64,000 bases of DNA from Psychrobacter immobilis (lineage in GTDB: Bacteria; Pseudomonadota; Gammaproteobacteria; Pseudomonadales; Moraxellaceae). The stretch is from contig NZ_CAJHAD010000005.1 in assembly GCF_904846285.1 (NCBI RefSeq), positions 62,001-126,000 on the forward strand. The letters run 5' to 3'. The notes beneath the pieces are model-generated. The model made no database searches, was not told the DNA's origin, and was given only the letters and a program-made list of their open reading frames with translations. The position numbers and the translations under genes are program-made. Below are positions 1-9,684 of this stretch, in pieces (within the stretch, counting starts at the first letter, position 1; each line of letters opens with the position of its first letter).

Positions 1-41
1 CAAGCGTGGCTCGTGCGTTAATTAATAAGCGTCAGGCTTAA
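1..41 (+). other. possible 3' end of an upstream gene cut by the window edge
   Basis: One forward frame from base 3 reads a dozen residues, ending VARALINKRQA, before a TAA at 39-41. It could be the tail of a gene lying left of the window. The other two forward frames also close within the first 25 bases, so this is only a guess from a very short stretch and no family can be named. Confidence 0.2.
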
Positions 42-106
42 CGAATGTTACTTTAAAAAATAAATCAAAATTCAAGATTTAAAACATCAAAATACAAGGA
101 ATGGTT

Positions 107-1294
107 ATGAGTTTACCTGGATTGAATTTTCAGCTTGGCGAAGATATCGATGCCTTACGTGATATGGTGCAGCAGTTTGCGGCAAAAGAAATTGCCCCAC
201 GTGCTGCCGAGATTGACAGCAGCGACGATTTCCCAATGGATTTGTGGCAAAAAATGGGCGAGATTGGTCTACATGGCATCACCGTTCCCGAAGAGTACGG
301 CGGCTCTGATATGGGTTACGTCGCACATATGGTCGCGATGGAAGAGATTAGCCGTGCCTCTGCCTCTGTAGCGCTGAGCTATGGTGCGCATTCAAATCTG
401 TGTATCAACCAAATTAAACGTAATGGCAGTGACGCTCAAAAACAAAAGTATCTGCCAAAACTTATCAGCGGTGAGTTTATCGGTGCACTCGCCATGAGTG
501 AAACTGGCGCTGGGTCAGATGTCGTTAGTATGAAGCTGAAAGCCGAAGAGAAAGACGGTTATTATGTGCTAAATGGTAGCAAAATGTGGATTACCAATGG
601 TCCTGATGCTGACGTAATGGTGGTATATGCTAAGACCAATCCAGAGCTTGGCGGCAAAGGCATGACCGCTTTTATCGTTGAAAAAGGCATGGAAGGCTTT
701 GGCACGGCGCAAAAGCTCGACAAACTTGGCATGCGCGGTAGCCATACGGGTGAGATGACCTTTAACAATGTTGAAGTACCCAAAGAAAATATCTTAGGCG
801 GCCTCAACGAAGGCGTTAAGGTACTGATGAGTGGTCTCGATTATGAGCGCGCAGTATTAGCCGCCGGTCCTATCGGTATCATGCAAGCGGTAATGGACAA
901 TGTCGTGCCTTATATCCACGACCGTAAGCAGTTTGGGCAAGCGATTGGTGAGTTCCAGCTTATCCAAGGTAAAGTGGCCGACATGTATACCATTTTGCAA
1001 GCAGGGCGCAGCTTTTTATATACCGTTGGTAAAAACCTCGATATGCTAGACAAACGCGGCGCCGGTCATAGCCGAGAAGTACGTAAAGATTGCGCCAGTG
1101 TCATTTTATGGTGTGCTGAAAAAGCCACTTGGATGGCAGGCGAGGGCATTCAAATCTTTGGTGGTAATGGCTATACTAATGAGTATCCACTTGGTCGCTA
1201 CTGGCGTGATGCCAAGCTGTATGAAATCGGCGCAGGTACCAGTGAAATTCGCCGTATGTTGGTTGGTCGTGAGCTATTTAACGAGACGAAATAG
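107..1294 (+). CDS. ivd: isovaleryl-CoA dehydrogenase
   Basis: This FAD-dependent acyl-CoA dehydrogenase oxidises isovaleryl-CoA to 3-methylcrotonyl-CoA in leucine breakdown and passes electrons to ETF. The full ACAD fold is present, with the flavin/substrate motif [10 protein letters not shown] near residue 130 and the C-terminal [10 protein letters not shown] stretch. The catalytic base of this subfamily is the Glu in GLDYER near residue 247. The position that carries the base in medium-chain enzymes (YEGT) is here GAGT, which supports isovaleryl specificity. The ATG at 107 is preferred over an in-frame ATG at 101 because AGGA at 97-100 abuts the earlier codon. Unlike many liu clusters, no carboxylase gene follows; a terminator does. 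Confidence 0.92.
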   Translation: MSLPGLNFQLGEDIDALRDMVQQFAAKEIAPRAAEIDSSDDFPMDLWQKMGEIGLHGITVPEEYGGSDMGYVAHMVAMEEISRASASVALSYGAHSNLCINQIKRNGSDAQKQKYLPKLISGEFIGALAMSETGAGSDVVSMKLKAEEKDGYYVLNGSKMWITNGPDADVMVVYAKTNPELGGKGMTAFIVEKGMEGFGTAQKLDKLGMRGSHTGEMTFNNVEVPKENILGGLNEGVKVLMSGLDYERAVLAAGPIGIMQAVMDNVVPYIHDRKQFGQAIGEFQLIQGKVADMYTILQAGRSFLYTVGKNLDMLDKRGAGHSREVRKDCASVILWCAEKATWMAGEGIQIFGGNGYTNEYPLGRYWRDAKLYEIGAGTSEIRRMLVGRELFNETK

Positions 1295-1333
1295 AAAATA
1301 TTTAGGTAAAAGTATTTAGGTATTAGTTATAAC

Positions 1334-1368
1334 AAAAAAGCAGTACGTTTTAAGCGTACTGCTTTTTT
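1334..1368. terminator. bidirectional intrinsic terminator between ivd and coaX
   Basis: GCAGTACG at 1340-1347 pairs with CGTACTGC at 1355-1362 around a 7-nt loop. An A-run precedes the stem and a T-run follows it, so it can end transcription of the two converging genes from either side. Confidence 0.85.
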
Positions 1369-1397
1369 GGTTCTGTTTTATAAAGACTTTTAAGGAA

Positions 1398-2126
1398 TTA
1401 TGCCTGTTTACTATGGTCAAAATAGCGTGCCAGACCATTTAATAATAAATCATCACGGATACGCACTGGGCGATTAACGTGTTGGGCGATAATGGCTGCA
1501 TCGCCACCGGTCATAATGACTTCAAAGTTGGGATGGCGATGGCTAATCTCGTTTATCGCGCCAACGATAGATAGTAATATGCCGCGATGTACCGCATCTT
1601 GCGTGGTAATGCCCTGACTGACACTATCAAAAGTGCCGTTAGAGATGGTGATTTGCTTGGTACCAGAAAATAGTGACTCACGCTGCAGGTAGATGCTAGG
1701 GAAAATATAACCGCCTAAATGCTCAGCGTGGTCAATCAAATCAATGGTCACCGCTGTACCGCAGCCTATCACACATTGACGTTTGGTTTTGTCCACCGCG
1801 CCCAGCATCTGCAGCCAACGATCACAGCCGAGCTGCTCTTCATTATAAGCGCTTTTCATCAGCGGATAATTGGCATCGACATGGACAAATTCAAACGGGA
1901 TGTTAAGGCGACTTAAAGTCTCTGAAACTTTAGCATTGAGATCATCGCCTAGCACTGATGAGATACCGATAAAGTCAGGTGCATAACGCTCAAAGCGATC
2001 GGTCAGACCCATAAGTAATTCTGCTGGCGCTTGCAAATGTTGCTTGGCATCATGCGCGACTATCTGCCCGATATCGTCGGTCAGCCAGTATTTAAGACGG
2101 GTGTTTCCCAGATCTAACCAGAGCAT
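1398..2126 (-). CDS. coaX: type III pantothenate kinase
   Basis: CoaX phosphorylates pantothenate, the first step of coenzyme A synthesis. The 242-residue product starts MLWLDLGNTR, the phosphate-binding DxGNT motif of type III kinases. It also carries GCDRWL near residue 100, GCGTAVTIDLID near 121 and a C-terminal TGGDA. The frame is open for 57 more codons upstream, but the ATG at 2126 has AAGGGA just before it and places DxGNT at the N-terminus as in the family. It lies 37 bases downstream of birA on the same strand, so the two are probably co-transcribed. coaD of the same pathway lies elsewhere in the window. Confidence 0.92.
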   Translation of the reverse strand: MLWLDLGNTRLKYWLTDDIGQIVAHDAKQHLQAPAELLMGLTDRFERYAPDFIGISSVLGDDLNAKVSETLSRLNIPFEFVHVDANYPLMKSAYNEEQLGCDRWLQMLGAVDKTKRQCVIGCGTAVTIDLIDHAEHLGGYIFPSIYLQRESLFSGTKQITISNGTFDSVSQGITTQDAVHRGILLSIVGAINEISHRHPNFEVIMTGGDAAIIAQHVNRPVRIRDDLLLNGLARYFDHSKQA

Positions 2127-2163
2127 AAAAATCCCTTTATATAGTGCCCGTTGGGTCTTTAAT

Positions 2164-3114
2164 TTAAGCCTTATTAGTAACGTCAATGCGTCCGGTAAAA
2201 AGCGCAGAAATCTTACCGTTATCTTGACGCAATTGCAAACATCCGTTTGTATCAATACTGCAGGCGTCTCCGGTGACCACATGCGCTTTATCATCATGGT
2301 CTTGAGTGACCTGTAATCGCAGATCTGCTAGTGCATCCATCGTCGCAAACTCTTGCAAAAATCTATCCAAATAATAGGTATGTCCGGTCGGCTTCTCTAT
2401 ATCAAAGTGCTCAAAGCGCGTCATCGCTGCTAGTAATGCCTCACTAATTTGCTGATAAAGCGTTTGTAAGGTCGGTAGGCTATTAGTATTATCTGATTCC
2501 AGCACATGGTAAATATCTTGTAAGCTGATCGCTTGATAACTCATTCCTTCGCAAGTTTCTGCCGTCAGCTTTGGAGTGGCTTGTACATTGAGTCCAACCC
2601 CCATCACCACACCAACCAATTTTCCTGCCTTCCATACCGGTTCAATTAAAATACCAGCAAGCTTATTAAATTGAATAATTTGCGTATGCAGTTCAGCGTC
2701 ATCTGATTTAGGTGGGTTTTGATAAAAGCCCAAGTCATTGGCCCATTTTACGCCAATAGGCGTTAAACCTTGTACGCGTAATTGCTTATTTAAGATTTGG
2801 ATAACAGGCATTTTTGCCAGTTCAACGCCGATAACTAAGGACAACAAACCGCTTATCGGCATATGCACTGGATGATATAAGGACAGATACACATTGCCGC
2901 GCGGTGATTGCCATGAGCGTCCTCGCTGCCCCCGTCCTGCGCTTTGGGACTCAGCCGTTAATAGATGCAATTCCGTGGCGTTCAGCGTACCATCCTGTAC
3001 CGCTTCTATCAGCTCGCTATTGGTAGAAGCGCTGCTAGTGACGTGACGATGGGTAAGCTCAGATAAATGGACAGATGGATTGGTTGGTGACGGCATAGAT
3101 ATAGGTAACGGCAT
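2164..3114 (-). CDS. birA: biotin--[acetyl-CoA carboxylase] ligase, catalytic form without HTH
   Basis: This enzyme makes biotinyl-AMP and transfers biotin to the carboxyl-carrier lysine of acetyl-CoA carboxylase. The biotinyl-AMP loop GRGQRGRSW is at residues 60-68 and KWANDL at 123-128, followed by the GVGLN-type core and a C-terminal domain. The catalytic motif lies about 50 residues closer to the N-terminus than in E. coli BirA, because the DNA-binding winged helix is missing. It should therefore be a plain ligase and not the repressor of bio genes. No strong ribosome binding site marks the start, so ATG 3096 is possible. It is followed by coaX. Confidence 0.88.
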   Translation of the reverse strand: MPLPISMPSPTNPSVHLSELTHRHVTSSASTNSELIEAVQDGTLNATELHLLTAESQSAGRGQRGRSWQSPRGNVYLSLYHPVHMPISGLLSLVIGVELAKMPVIQILNKQLRVQGLTPIGVKWANDLGFYQNPPKSDDAELHTQIIQFNKLAGILIEPVWKAGKLVGVVMGVGLNVQATPKLTAETCEGMSYQAISLQDIYHVLESDNTNSLPTLQTLYQQISEALLAAMTRFEHFDIEKPTGHTYYLDRFLQEFATMDALADLRLQVTQDHDDKAHVVTGDACSIDTNGCLQLRQDNGKISALFTGRIDVTNKA

Positions 3115-3290
3115 AAATTTAGTCGCTGTGGTTCATATAATGTTTGATAGAGTCTTTGTTATCGCTTTTGATATACTAACGCGATTGTTAAGAATGATAG
3201 CCATCGGCAACATTGTCACGACTTGGATACTAATGACGTGAAGGCGTTAGTTATTATCATATAAAAACAGCCATAATAAAAGGTAGCGCT

Positions 3291-4097
3291 ATGATGTTGT
3301 ATGTGTGGTTTGTGATTGCAGGGGCATTTGCTGGGGTTAGCGCAGGTCTATTTGGCGTAGGCGGTGGCATGATTATCGTGCCTGCTTTGGTATGGATTTT
3401 TACTGCCTATCATTTTCCACCAGAAGTGGTAACTCATCTGGCAATCGGCACGTCACTGGCGACTATCGTAGTAACTTCTATTAGCTCGTTGACTGCGCAC
3501 AATAAGCGTGGCGGTGTACGCTGGGAAGTATGGCGCAAAATGGCGTTGGGTTTGGTTATCGGTAGCCTCGTTGGGGCGGGTATTGCTGATATGATTGATG
3601 GTAAAGTATTGCAAGCTATCATCGGTATTGGCGCGTTATTAGTCGCTTTAAAGATGTTGTTCTTTTCTAATAAAGAGCAGTTAGGTAAACCATTACCATC
3701 AGCTGGCGTGCAATTTGGCGCGGGTACGGGCATTGGTATGGCATCGTCTATTTTTGGAATTGGCGGCGGTAGTTTGACCGTACCGTTTTTAAACTGGGCG
3801 GGATTGCCGATGAAACAATCGGTCGGCACTTCAGCAGCTTGTGGCTTGCCGATCGCATTGGCTGGCGCGGCAGGGTTTGCATGGTTTGGTCAAGACGTGG
3901 TCAATCTACCCGAGGGCACGATAGGCTTTGTCCATATTACGGGTTTCTTATTTATTTCCGTCGCTAGCTTTGCAATGGCAAAAGTTGGCGCTAAGCTTGC
4001 CCATGTATTGCCTGCGCTAACGCTTAAACGTGCTTTTGGGGTGTTGCTATTATTTGCAGGTGGGCAGCTATTGTTAAGTGGGCTTGGGGTGTTGTAA
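3291..4097 (+). CDS. TSUP (TauE/SafE) family inner-membrane transporter
   Basis: This 268-residue hydrophobic protein has about eight membrane segments and the two-fold repeat typical of TSUP exporters. Glycine-rich motifs open each half: GLFGVGGGMIIVPAL near residue 20 and SIFGIGGGSLTVPFL near 155. Members export sulfite, sulfonates or other organic anions, but the substrate cannot be read from sequence. AAAGG precedes an ATG pair at 3291/3294. It stands alone, divergent from birA-coaX, with no sulfur gene next to it. Confidence 0.85.
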   Translation: MMLYVWFVIAGAFAGVSAGLFGVGGGMIIVPALVWIFTAYHFPPEVVTHLAIGTSLATIVVTSISSLTAHNKRGGVRWEVWRKMALGLVIGSLVGAGIADMIDGKVLQAIIGIGALLVALKMLFFSNKEQLGKPLPSAGVQFGAGTGIGMASSIFGIGGGSLTVPFLNWAGLPMKQSVGTSAACGLPIALAGAAGFAWFGQDVVNLPEGTIGFVHITGFLFISVASFAMAKVGAKLAHVLPALTLKRAFGVLLLFAGGQLLLSGLGVL

Positions 4098-4142
4098 AAA
4101 TCATCTTTTATGGAAAGTATTATTAACAATTAAGGATTAAAA

Positions 4143-5078
4143 ATGGCTGTTTTTGATTTATTTCATAAAAGGCAGAAGAAGCTTCGAGGCGAATATCCTG
4201 ATGTTTACCAAGATGAGGAGCTGTCTCAAACTATTAGAGTGCAAATAGTGCACCTCTGGAAAGAATCAATAGGCGAAGATTTTTCAGGAGGACAATGGAA
4301 CCCAAGTAGTGAAAATCGGAAATATGTTGAAAAATGCTATAATATTTTGTGTAAGGAATTAGGTGTATTTGAGTTGGGCGAGGACGATACTTCGTTTGGA
4401 GTAACCATTAGCTACTTTAAAAATATTTCTAATTATTTTTTAAGAGAGAAAGATGTTGAAAAAGCGCTAAGCATTATCGAATTAATGTTAGGGATTACCA
4501 AGCTTTTTGCTAAAGATTATCGAAACAAAATCGATATTGAGGATGTTATAAATGAACTTAATCAAAGATTTAGTGAACATGGGATAGGTTATCAATACGA
4601 GAATGGTCAAATCATTAGAGTAGATTCTGAGTTTATCCATGCTGAAGCGGTTAAACCTGCTTTACAGTTATTGAGTAATCCAACATATAAAGGTGCACAA
4701 GCAGAATTTTTAAAAGCACATGAACACTATCGCCATGAAAGGTATAGTGAAGCCTTAATAGACTGTCTTAAAGCATATGAAAGTACATTAAAAATTATTC
4801 TAGATAAAAATAAATGGGAGTATAGCCCTAATGCAACCGCTGACGAGCTTACAGGTCGACTCATGCAATCGGGATTAGTTCCCGAGTTTTGGCAACAGTA
4901 TTTTAAGTCGTTGAAAAATACTTTAACTTCAGGTGTTCCTACTGCTCGTAATAAATTGGCAGGTCATGGTGCTGCCAATGAAGTTAGAGAGATACCTGAG
5001 TATTTAGTTAGTTATATCCTTCATATGACAGCCTCTAATATAGTATTTTTAATCAGAGCAGATGAAAGCTTGAGATGA
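4143..5078 (+). CDS. AbiJ N-terminal-domain (STM4504/CBY_0614-like) accessory protein with HEPN-type motif
   Basis: The 311-residue product begins MAVFDLFHKRQKKLRG, the signature start of the STM4504/CBY_0614 group linked to abortive-infection AbiJ proteins. The N-terminal 130 residues look like the AbiJ_NTD domain. From about 150 to 311 lies a helical domain resembling Abi C-termini, carrying RNKLAGH at 269-275, an R-x5-H pattern as in HEPN ribonucleases. By family association it may be a phage-defence or toxic RNase-type effector, but its activity is inferred. The gene is visibly AT-richer than its neighbours and its stop codon abuts the convergent gene at 5079, which suggests an inserted accessory gene. 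No antitoxin-like partner is adjacent. Confidence 0.65.
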   Translation: MAVFDLFHKRQKKLRGEYPDVYQDEELSQTIRVQIVHLWKESIGEDFSGGQWNPSSENRKYVEKCYNILCKELGVFELGEDDTSFGVTISYFKNISNYFLREKDVEKALSIIELMLGITKLFAKDYRNKIDIEDVINELNQRFSEHGIGYQYENGQIIRVDSEFIHAEAVKPALQLLSNPTYKGAQAEFLKAHEHYRHERYSEALIDCLKAYESTLKIILDKNKWEYSPNATADELTGRLMQSGLVPEFWQQYFKSLKNTLTSGVPTARNKLAGHGAANEVREIPEYLVSYILHMTASNIVFLIRADESLR

Positions 5079-5378
5079 TTACTTCTTATCAATCGCATCA
5101 AGCCCCAAACGCATCCACTTTCTTGCTACTTCATCATGGTCGCTGAGCATACTCCACAGCGCATCTTCACTAAAGATAGAGTACTCTTTACCCGAATGCT
5201 CAATGGGCAGATCCGCTTCACGGTCTGTCATCCATTGCGGGTTGAGGTAGTAATCTTTCAACTCATTTTGCAAGGCTTCAGCGCGCAAAAATTGCTGCTG
5301 CGCCTCAAGCTGTTGACGATGCAGCTCACACCATTCTTCATATTTTTGCTGTAATTCTTGCGGATTATAATCGGTCAT
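5079..5378 (-). CDS. small conserved protein, DUF4298-like
   Basis: This 99-residue acidic, helix-rich cytoplasmic protein begins MTDYNPQELQQKYEEW and ends in a conserved-looking RLGLDAID segment. The overall pattern, a Q/E-rich helix followed by LxDHDEVARKWMRLGLD, resembles DUF4298 proteins of Moraxellaceae. No catalytic motif or membrane segment is visible. AAGG lies about eight bases before the ATG. It converges directly on the AbiJ-like gene with no spacer and no room for a separate terminator. Function is unknown. Confidence 0.7.
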   Translation of the reverse strand: MTDYNPQELQQKYEEWCELHRQQLEAQQQFLRAEALQNELKDYYLNPQWMTDREADLPIEHSGKEYSIFSEDALWSMLSDHDEVARKWMRLGLDAIDKK

Positions 5379-5517
5379 TGTAAGGCCCTTAATTGTTATT
5401 ATTTAGATGAATGGTGCAAATTTTCAGCCCTATTATAGCATCCTTCACAAACCCTAAAAACCTAGCCCAATTTCAGGTAGAATAGCCGCCTGTTTTTGCT
5501 AAGTTTATCGATTCTTC

Positions 5518-8500
5518 ATGCGTCTAAAATCTCTCAAGCTGGCAGGCTTTAAATCCTTTGCCAATCCTACGACTTTTACCTTTCGCCATGGCATTACCGC
5601 CATTGTCGGGCCAAACGGCTGCGGCAAATCCAACGTCATCGATGCCATTCGTTGGGTGTTAGGCGAAACCTCTGCTAAGCAGCTGCGTGGTGGGGCGATG
5701 AGTGATGTTATCTTCGCCGGTACGCAAGATAAAGCGGCCAAAAGTGTTGCCAGTGTCGAGCTGACTTTTGAACATACGCAAGATGAGCAGACCGGTATTC
5801 GCCATGAGTTTAATCTCTATCAAGAGCTGTCTGTACGCCGTCAGGTCAACAAGGAAGGGCGCTCGGATTATTTCATCAATGGTACGCGCTGTCGTCGCCG
5901 TGATGTGGTCGATGTGTTTTTGGGAACGGGGCTTGGCGCGCGCAGTTATGCGGTCATCGAGCAAGGTATGATTGGGCGTATTGTTGAATCTAGCCCGCTG
6001 CAGCTGCGTGAGTTTATCGAAGAGGCGGCTGGCGTTTCTCGCTATCAAGCGCGCCGTGAAGAAACGCAAAAGAAGCTCGAGAAAACTCAAGATAATTTAG
6101 CCCGTCTGCACGATATGCAAAGCGAGCTGGTCAGCCAACAAAAACGATTATCTAAGCAAGCGGCCAGTGCTGAGCGTTATGAGGAAATAGCGGTAACGCT
6201 TGCTGATATCAAGCAGCAACTTGCCATTCAGCAGTTATATCAAGCTAAGCATAATCAGCAGCAGCAAAAAATAGCTTATGAACGCAGCGCTAATGAGGTC
6301 GCCACACTACAAACGAGCTATGAAACGCTAAAAGCTAAACAAGATAAGCTTGCTGCCCATATCAACCAAGAGCAGTGGCTCAAAGACGATGCTCAAAGCA
6401 ACCATTATCAGCAGCAGCTAAGCTATCAACAAGCTGAGCATGAGCTTAGCGATGCCAAATCACAATTAAACGTTATCGCACAGCAACTTACGAGCTTAGA
6501 GCAGCAGCGTCAGCAAGCCGTGACTGAAATTGAGCGCTTAAAAACTGAGCAAGCTGAGCAGCAGAATATATTAGCAGAGTTGCGTCCGCAGCTGATTGAA
6601 CTTAGCAACAAACGTGAATCGCACAAACGCAACGAGCAACCATTGCAGCGCGCTTACCATGACGCGCAAAATCAGCTATCAAGGCTGCAAGATACTGCTC
6701 GCTCGCTAGAACAGCAGCAAGCCATCAATAACCAAGCGCAAAAACGCCAGCAGCAAAATCATGAGAAATGGCAGCGCCGCCAGCAAAATTGGCAGGATTT
6801 ATGGCAGCAATTACAACAGTCTGTATCTCTGAATAATAGTACTGATGGACAATCGCCAACGGATGCAAAAAACTTAAAGCAGACGTTAGAGACGCAAGTT
6901 ACTGAGCTTAATAAACAGTTGCAGCAGATTGAACGCCAACAAGATAGTATCGATGAACGACTGTCTGAGCTACAACCGCAAGCGCATGAGTTACAGCAGC
7001 GTCTAAACACGCAGCAGCGCGAGTTAAGCGAGGATGAAAAACGTCACGCGGTATTGGCAGGTGAGTACGATACGCTACATAAGATATTGCATCCTAAGCC
7101 ACTACCAAAATCGCAACAGCAAGCATCTATTTCAGGAACTGACAATTTAAAAGCTGATTTAGAAAGTAGCCACGTCAATGACTCTGTAAATAGCTCTAAC
7201 GAATTAGAATTAGCCATTACCACCTTACGTGAACAGATTGAACTAAGCACAAAAGGGCAGCAGCACGCAGAATTACTCGATAGCGTATTGGCGTTATGGC
7301 TAGATAGTCATGTGCTGGTTTCTAGCCAATTGAGTGATGAGAAAACTAATGATGACTCTCAAAAGATAAATAGCTTATGGCAAGTGCTTGAATATGACTT
7401 AACAGATTTATTGACTTATCAGACTGCACAAAATGAGCGTAGTAATAGACAAGAGAATTCTTCAATAGAAACTGGTCATAGCTTATGGTTATCTGCTAAG
7501 CAAAGTGAGATTAGAGACCATTCATTTGTTAGCGAATTGCCAGATAGCTTAATTGATAAAGTATTTCCTTTATCAGAGCTGATTACTGCCCCTCACTTAG
7601 CGCTTTGGCAGCAATGCTATTTATATATTGTGCAATCTGAAACGAATAATCAGCAAACACTTGAATTGCTCACTGATATTTTAAAAGTATTGCCATCATC
7701 AGCTATTTTACTAACGACTGACGGTTGGCTTATCAGTCGTCAAGGTACGATAAATCTCAGCAAGTTTGCTAATGCGCAAAATGGGAGCAATAGTCAATTC
7801 TTAAGCCAGCGCTTACAGCAACGTAGCCGTCTGCAAGCGTTAGAAGCGTTGCTTGATGAGTTTGAGGTCAAAATACAAGACCAGCAAAAGGTGATTGCTG
7901 ATAACCAGCGTAACTATGATGCCTTGACGGTCAGCTTAGAAGAAACGCGCGCGCAAGCGCAGCAATTGACCCGTGATAAACACCAATATCAGCAAAAGCT
8001 GACCACCGAGCGCGCCAATGTTGAGCGCATCCAAGCGGATAGCCAACGCCTCAATGCTGACAAAGTTGCCCTTGAACAAGAGCAGCAAGAGCTTGCGCAA
8101 GAGCAGCAAACGCTCAATCAAGAGCAGCAACATATCCAAAGCAAGATAGCATTATTAACGCCACAGATAGCGGATGCTCGTGCATTAAGTCAGCAATTGC
8201 AGTCCGAGCGTAGTGAACTAAATCGCGCGCGGCAGACGGATGATGATGCTTGGCAAGCTTTGCAGCTTCGTATTCAAAAAATCGAGATGGGCTTAGAACA
8301 CAGCTTGAGTAGTCTTGCGCGGGCAACCGAGCAATATGAAAAATCACTACAAAGTGAGCAAAGTCTAAAAGCGCAGCATGAACAGCAGCAAAATAAATTG
8401 CCAGCACTGCAAGCCGAATTGCAGATAACACAGACAGCGCGTGATGAGCAGCAGGTTGTATTAACGACACGCGAGGAAGCATTAACGGCGCTTAAAAAGG

Positions 8501-9468
8501 AATATAGTCAGCAACAGGTCGAGTTAGATACTTTGCAAAATACTTTGCAAAATCAACAAAGTGAGCTTGCCCATCTTGCTACCGAGTTAGCATTAAGCGC
8601 GGCGCGATTAGAGGATGCGAGTAATCATACCCAAGAAGCACTAGATGCCTATTATAAAGTCAGCCATAAATATAAAGTGCAATCGGAGGTGTCGCAGCAT
8701 CAGGAACAAGTGATGAGCGTCTCAAATTTATTGGCAGATTTTATTGCTCATGATCGTCGTGTGCGTCCAGATAAAATTGCTGAGTTTGAGTCTGAACGTA
8801 TTAAGCTTGAGCAGCAGCTGGGTAAAGTTGGCGCGGTCAATCTCGCTGCTGTAGCAGAACTGGCTGAAGTTAATGAGCGCTTAGAACCACTCGCGCAGCA
8901 GACAGCCGATATTGCTGCCAGTATGCAGACGTTAACGGAAGCGATTGCCTCGATTGATGAAACCACCAAAACCCTATTTATGCAGACGCTCGATGCGGTC
9001 AATAACGAGCTTGCCAATTTATTTGCCAAAGTTTTTGGCGGTGGGCAAGCAAGCTTAACGCTAAATACTGATGATATACCTATTAATGCGCCAAAATCAG
9101 AACAGTGGCGTGCAGGGCTGACTTTAATGGCACAGCCAAAGGGCAAGCGTAATAGTCGCCTCGCTGTACTGTCAGGTGGTGAGAAAACCTTGACCGCGCT
9201 GAGCTTAATTTTTGCGATATTTAAGCAGCATCCAGCGCCGTTTTGTGTGCTCGATGAAGTCGATGCACCGCTTGATGACGCCAACGTCGCCCGCTTTACC
9301 AGTCTTATTCACGAGTTAGCAGACGATTTGCAGTTTATCTTTATCAGTCATAATAAGCTGACGATGCAGATTGCTGATGAATTAAAAGGCGTCACCATGC
9401 CAAGCGCGGGCATTTCTACTTTGGTTAGCGTCTCGCTTGACGAGGCGGCGCGTTACCTTTCTGATTAA
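5518..9468 (+). CDS. smc: chromosome segregation protein SMC
   Basis: SMC is the ATPase of the condensin-like complex that compacts and segregates the chromosome. The Walker A motif GPNGCGKSN is at residues 31-39. Two long Gln-rich coiled coils (about 165-540 and 760-1100) flank a central hinge. The ABC signature LSGGEK is at about 1218 and the Walker B FCVLDEVDAPL at about 1242. At 1316 residues it is longer than the usual 1150-1200; the extra length sits in Ser/Asn-rich segments around 535-660 beside a poorly conserved hinge. scpA and scpB are not in the window. The zipA and ligA genes that follow match the order in related gammaproteobacteria. Confidence 0.93.
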   Translation: MRLKSLKLAGFKSFANPTTFTFRHGITAIVGPNGCGKSNVIDAIRWVLGETSAKQLRGGAMSDVIFAGTQDKAAKSVASVELTFEHTQDEQTGIRHEFNLYQELSVRRQVNKEGRSDYFINGTRCRRRDVVDVFLGTGLGARSYAVIEQGMIGRIVESSPLQLREFIEEAAGVSRYQARREETQKKLEKTQDNLARLHDMQSELVSQQKRLSKQAASAERYEEIAVTLADIKQQLAIQQLYQAKHNQQQQKIAYERSANEVATLQTSYETLKAKQDKLAAHINQEQWLKDDAQSNHYQQQLSYQQAEHELSDAKSQLNVIAQQLTSLEQQRQQAVTEIERLKTEQAEQQNILAELRPQLIELSNKRESHKRNEQPLQRAYHDAQNQLSRLQDTARSLEQQQAINNQAQKRQQQNHEKWQRRQQNWQDLWQQLQQSVSLNNSTDGQSPTDAKNLKQTLETQVTELNKQLQQIERQQDSIDERLSELQPQAHELQQRLNTQQRELSEDEKRHAVLAGEYDTLHKILHPKPLPKSQQQASISGTDNLKADLESSHVNDSVNSSNELELAITTLREQIELSTKGQQHAELLDSVLALWLDSHVLVSSQLSDEKTNDDSQKINSLWQVLEYDLTDLLTYQTAQNERSNRQENSSIETGHSLWLSAKQSEIRDHSFVSELPDSLIDKVFPLSELITAPHLALWQQCYLYIVQSETNNQQTLELLTDILKVLPSSAILLTTDGWLISRQGTINLSKFANAQNGSNSQFLSQRLQQRSRLQALEALLDEFEVKIQDQQKVIADNQRNYDALTVSLEETRAQAQQLTRDKHQYQQKLTTERANVERIQADSQRLNADKVALEQEQQELAQEQQTLNQEQQHIQSKIALLTPQIADARALSQQLQSERSELNRARQTDDDAWQALQLRIQKIEMGLEHSLSSLARATEQYEKSLQSEQSLKAQHEQQQNKLPALQAELQITQTARDEQQVVLTTREEALTALKKEYSQQQVELDTLQNTLQNQQSELAHLATELALSAARLEDASNHTQEALDAYYKVSHKYKVQSEVSQHQEQVMSVSNLLADFIAHDRRVRPDKIAEFESERIKLEQQLGKVGAVNLAAVAELAEVNERLEPLAQQTADIAASMQTLTEAIASIDETTKTLFMQTLDAVNNELANLFAKVFGGGQASLTLNTDDIPINAPKSEQWRAGLTLMAQPKGKRNSRLAVLSGGEKTLTALSLIFAIFKQHPAPFCVLDEVDAPLDDANVARFTSLIHELADDLQFIFISHNKLTMQIADELKGVTMPSAGISTLVSVSLDEAARYLSD

Positions 9469-9684
9469 GAGCAGCGCACAGTAGCAAAATAATTAATAAC
9501 TGCAAGCGATTGTCAGTGGTATAGTTAGGTCTAGAATTTAAAGTCACGTAAGTAGTCAGTCAAGTATTTGGGGCTAATGATAAACGATGACTATATGGTG
9601 ACGATATTCATTAGCCATGCTAGACTATTGCCATTTATTCCCTCTTATCTATTCCCTTTTGTCATATATTAGGATGTATTTCTC

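Noticed and set aside
1398..2297. Long form of coaX beginning at 2297
   Set aside because: It would overlap the birA 3' end and put 57 extra residues before the DxGNT motif; ATG 2126 has a binding site and a normal length.
5659..6090. Antisense frames inside smc, lepA, relA and other genes
   Set aside because: They lie wholly inside well-supported genes, lack binding sites and have no family pattern; they are shadows of coding sequence.
5518..9468. smc read as MukB or as a repeat-rich surface protein
   Set aside because: The ABC signature, Walker A/B positions and gene order with zipA and ligA match SMC. The CAG-rich repeats are Gln-rich coiled coil.
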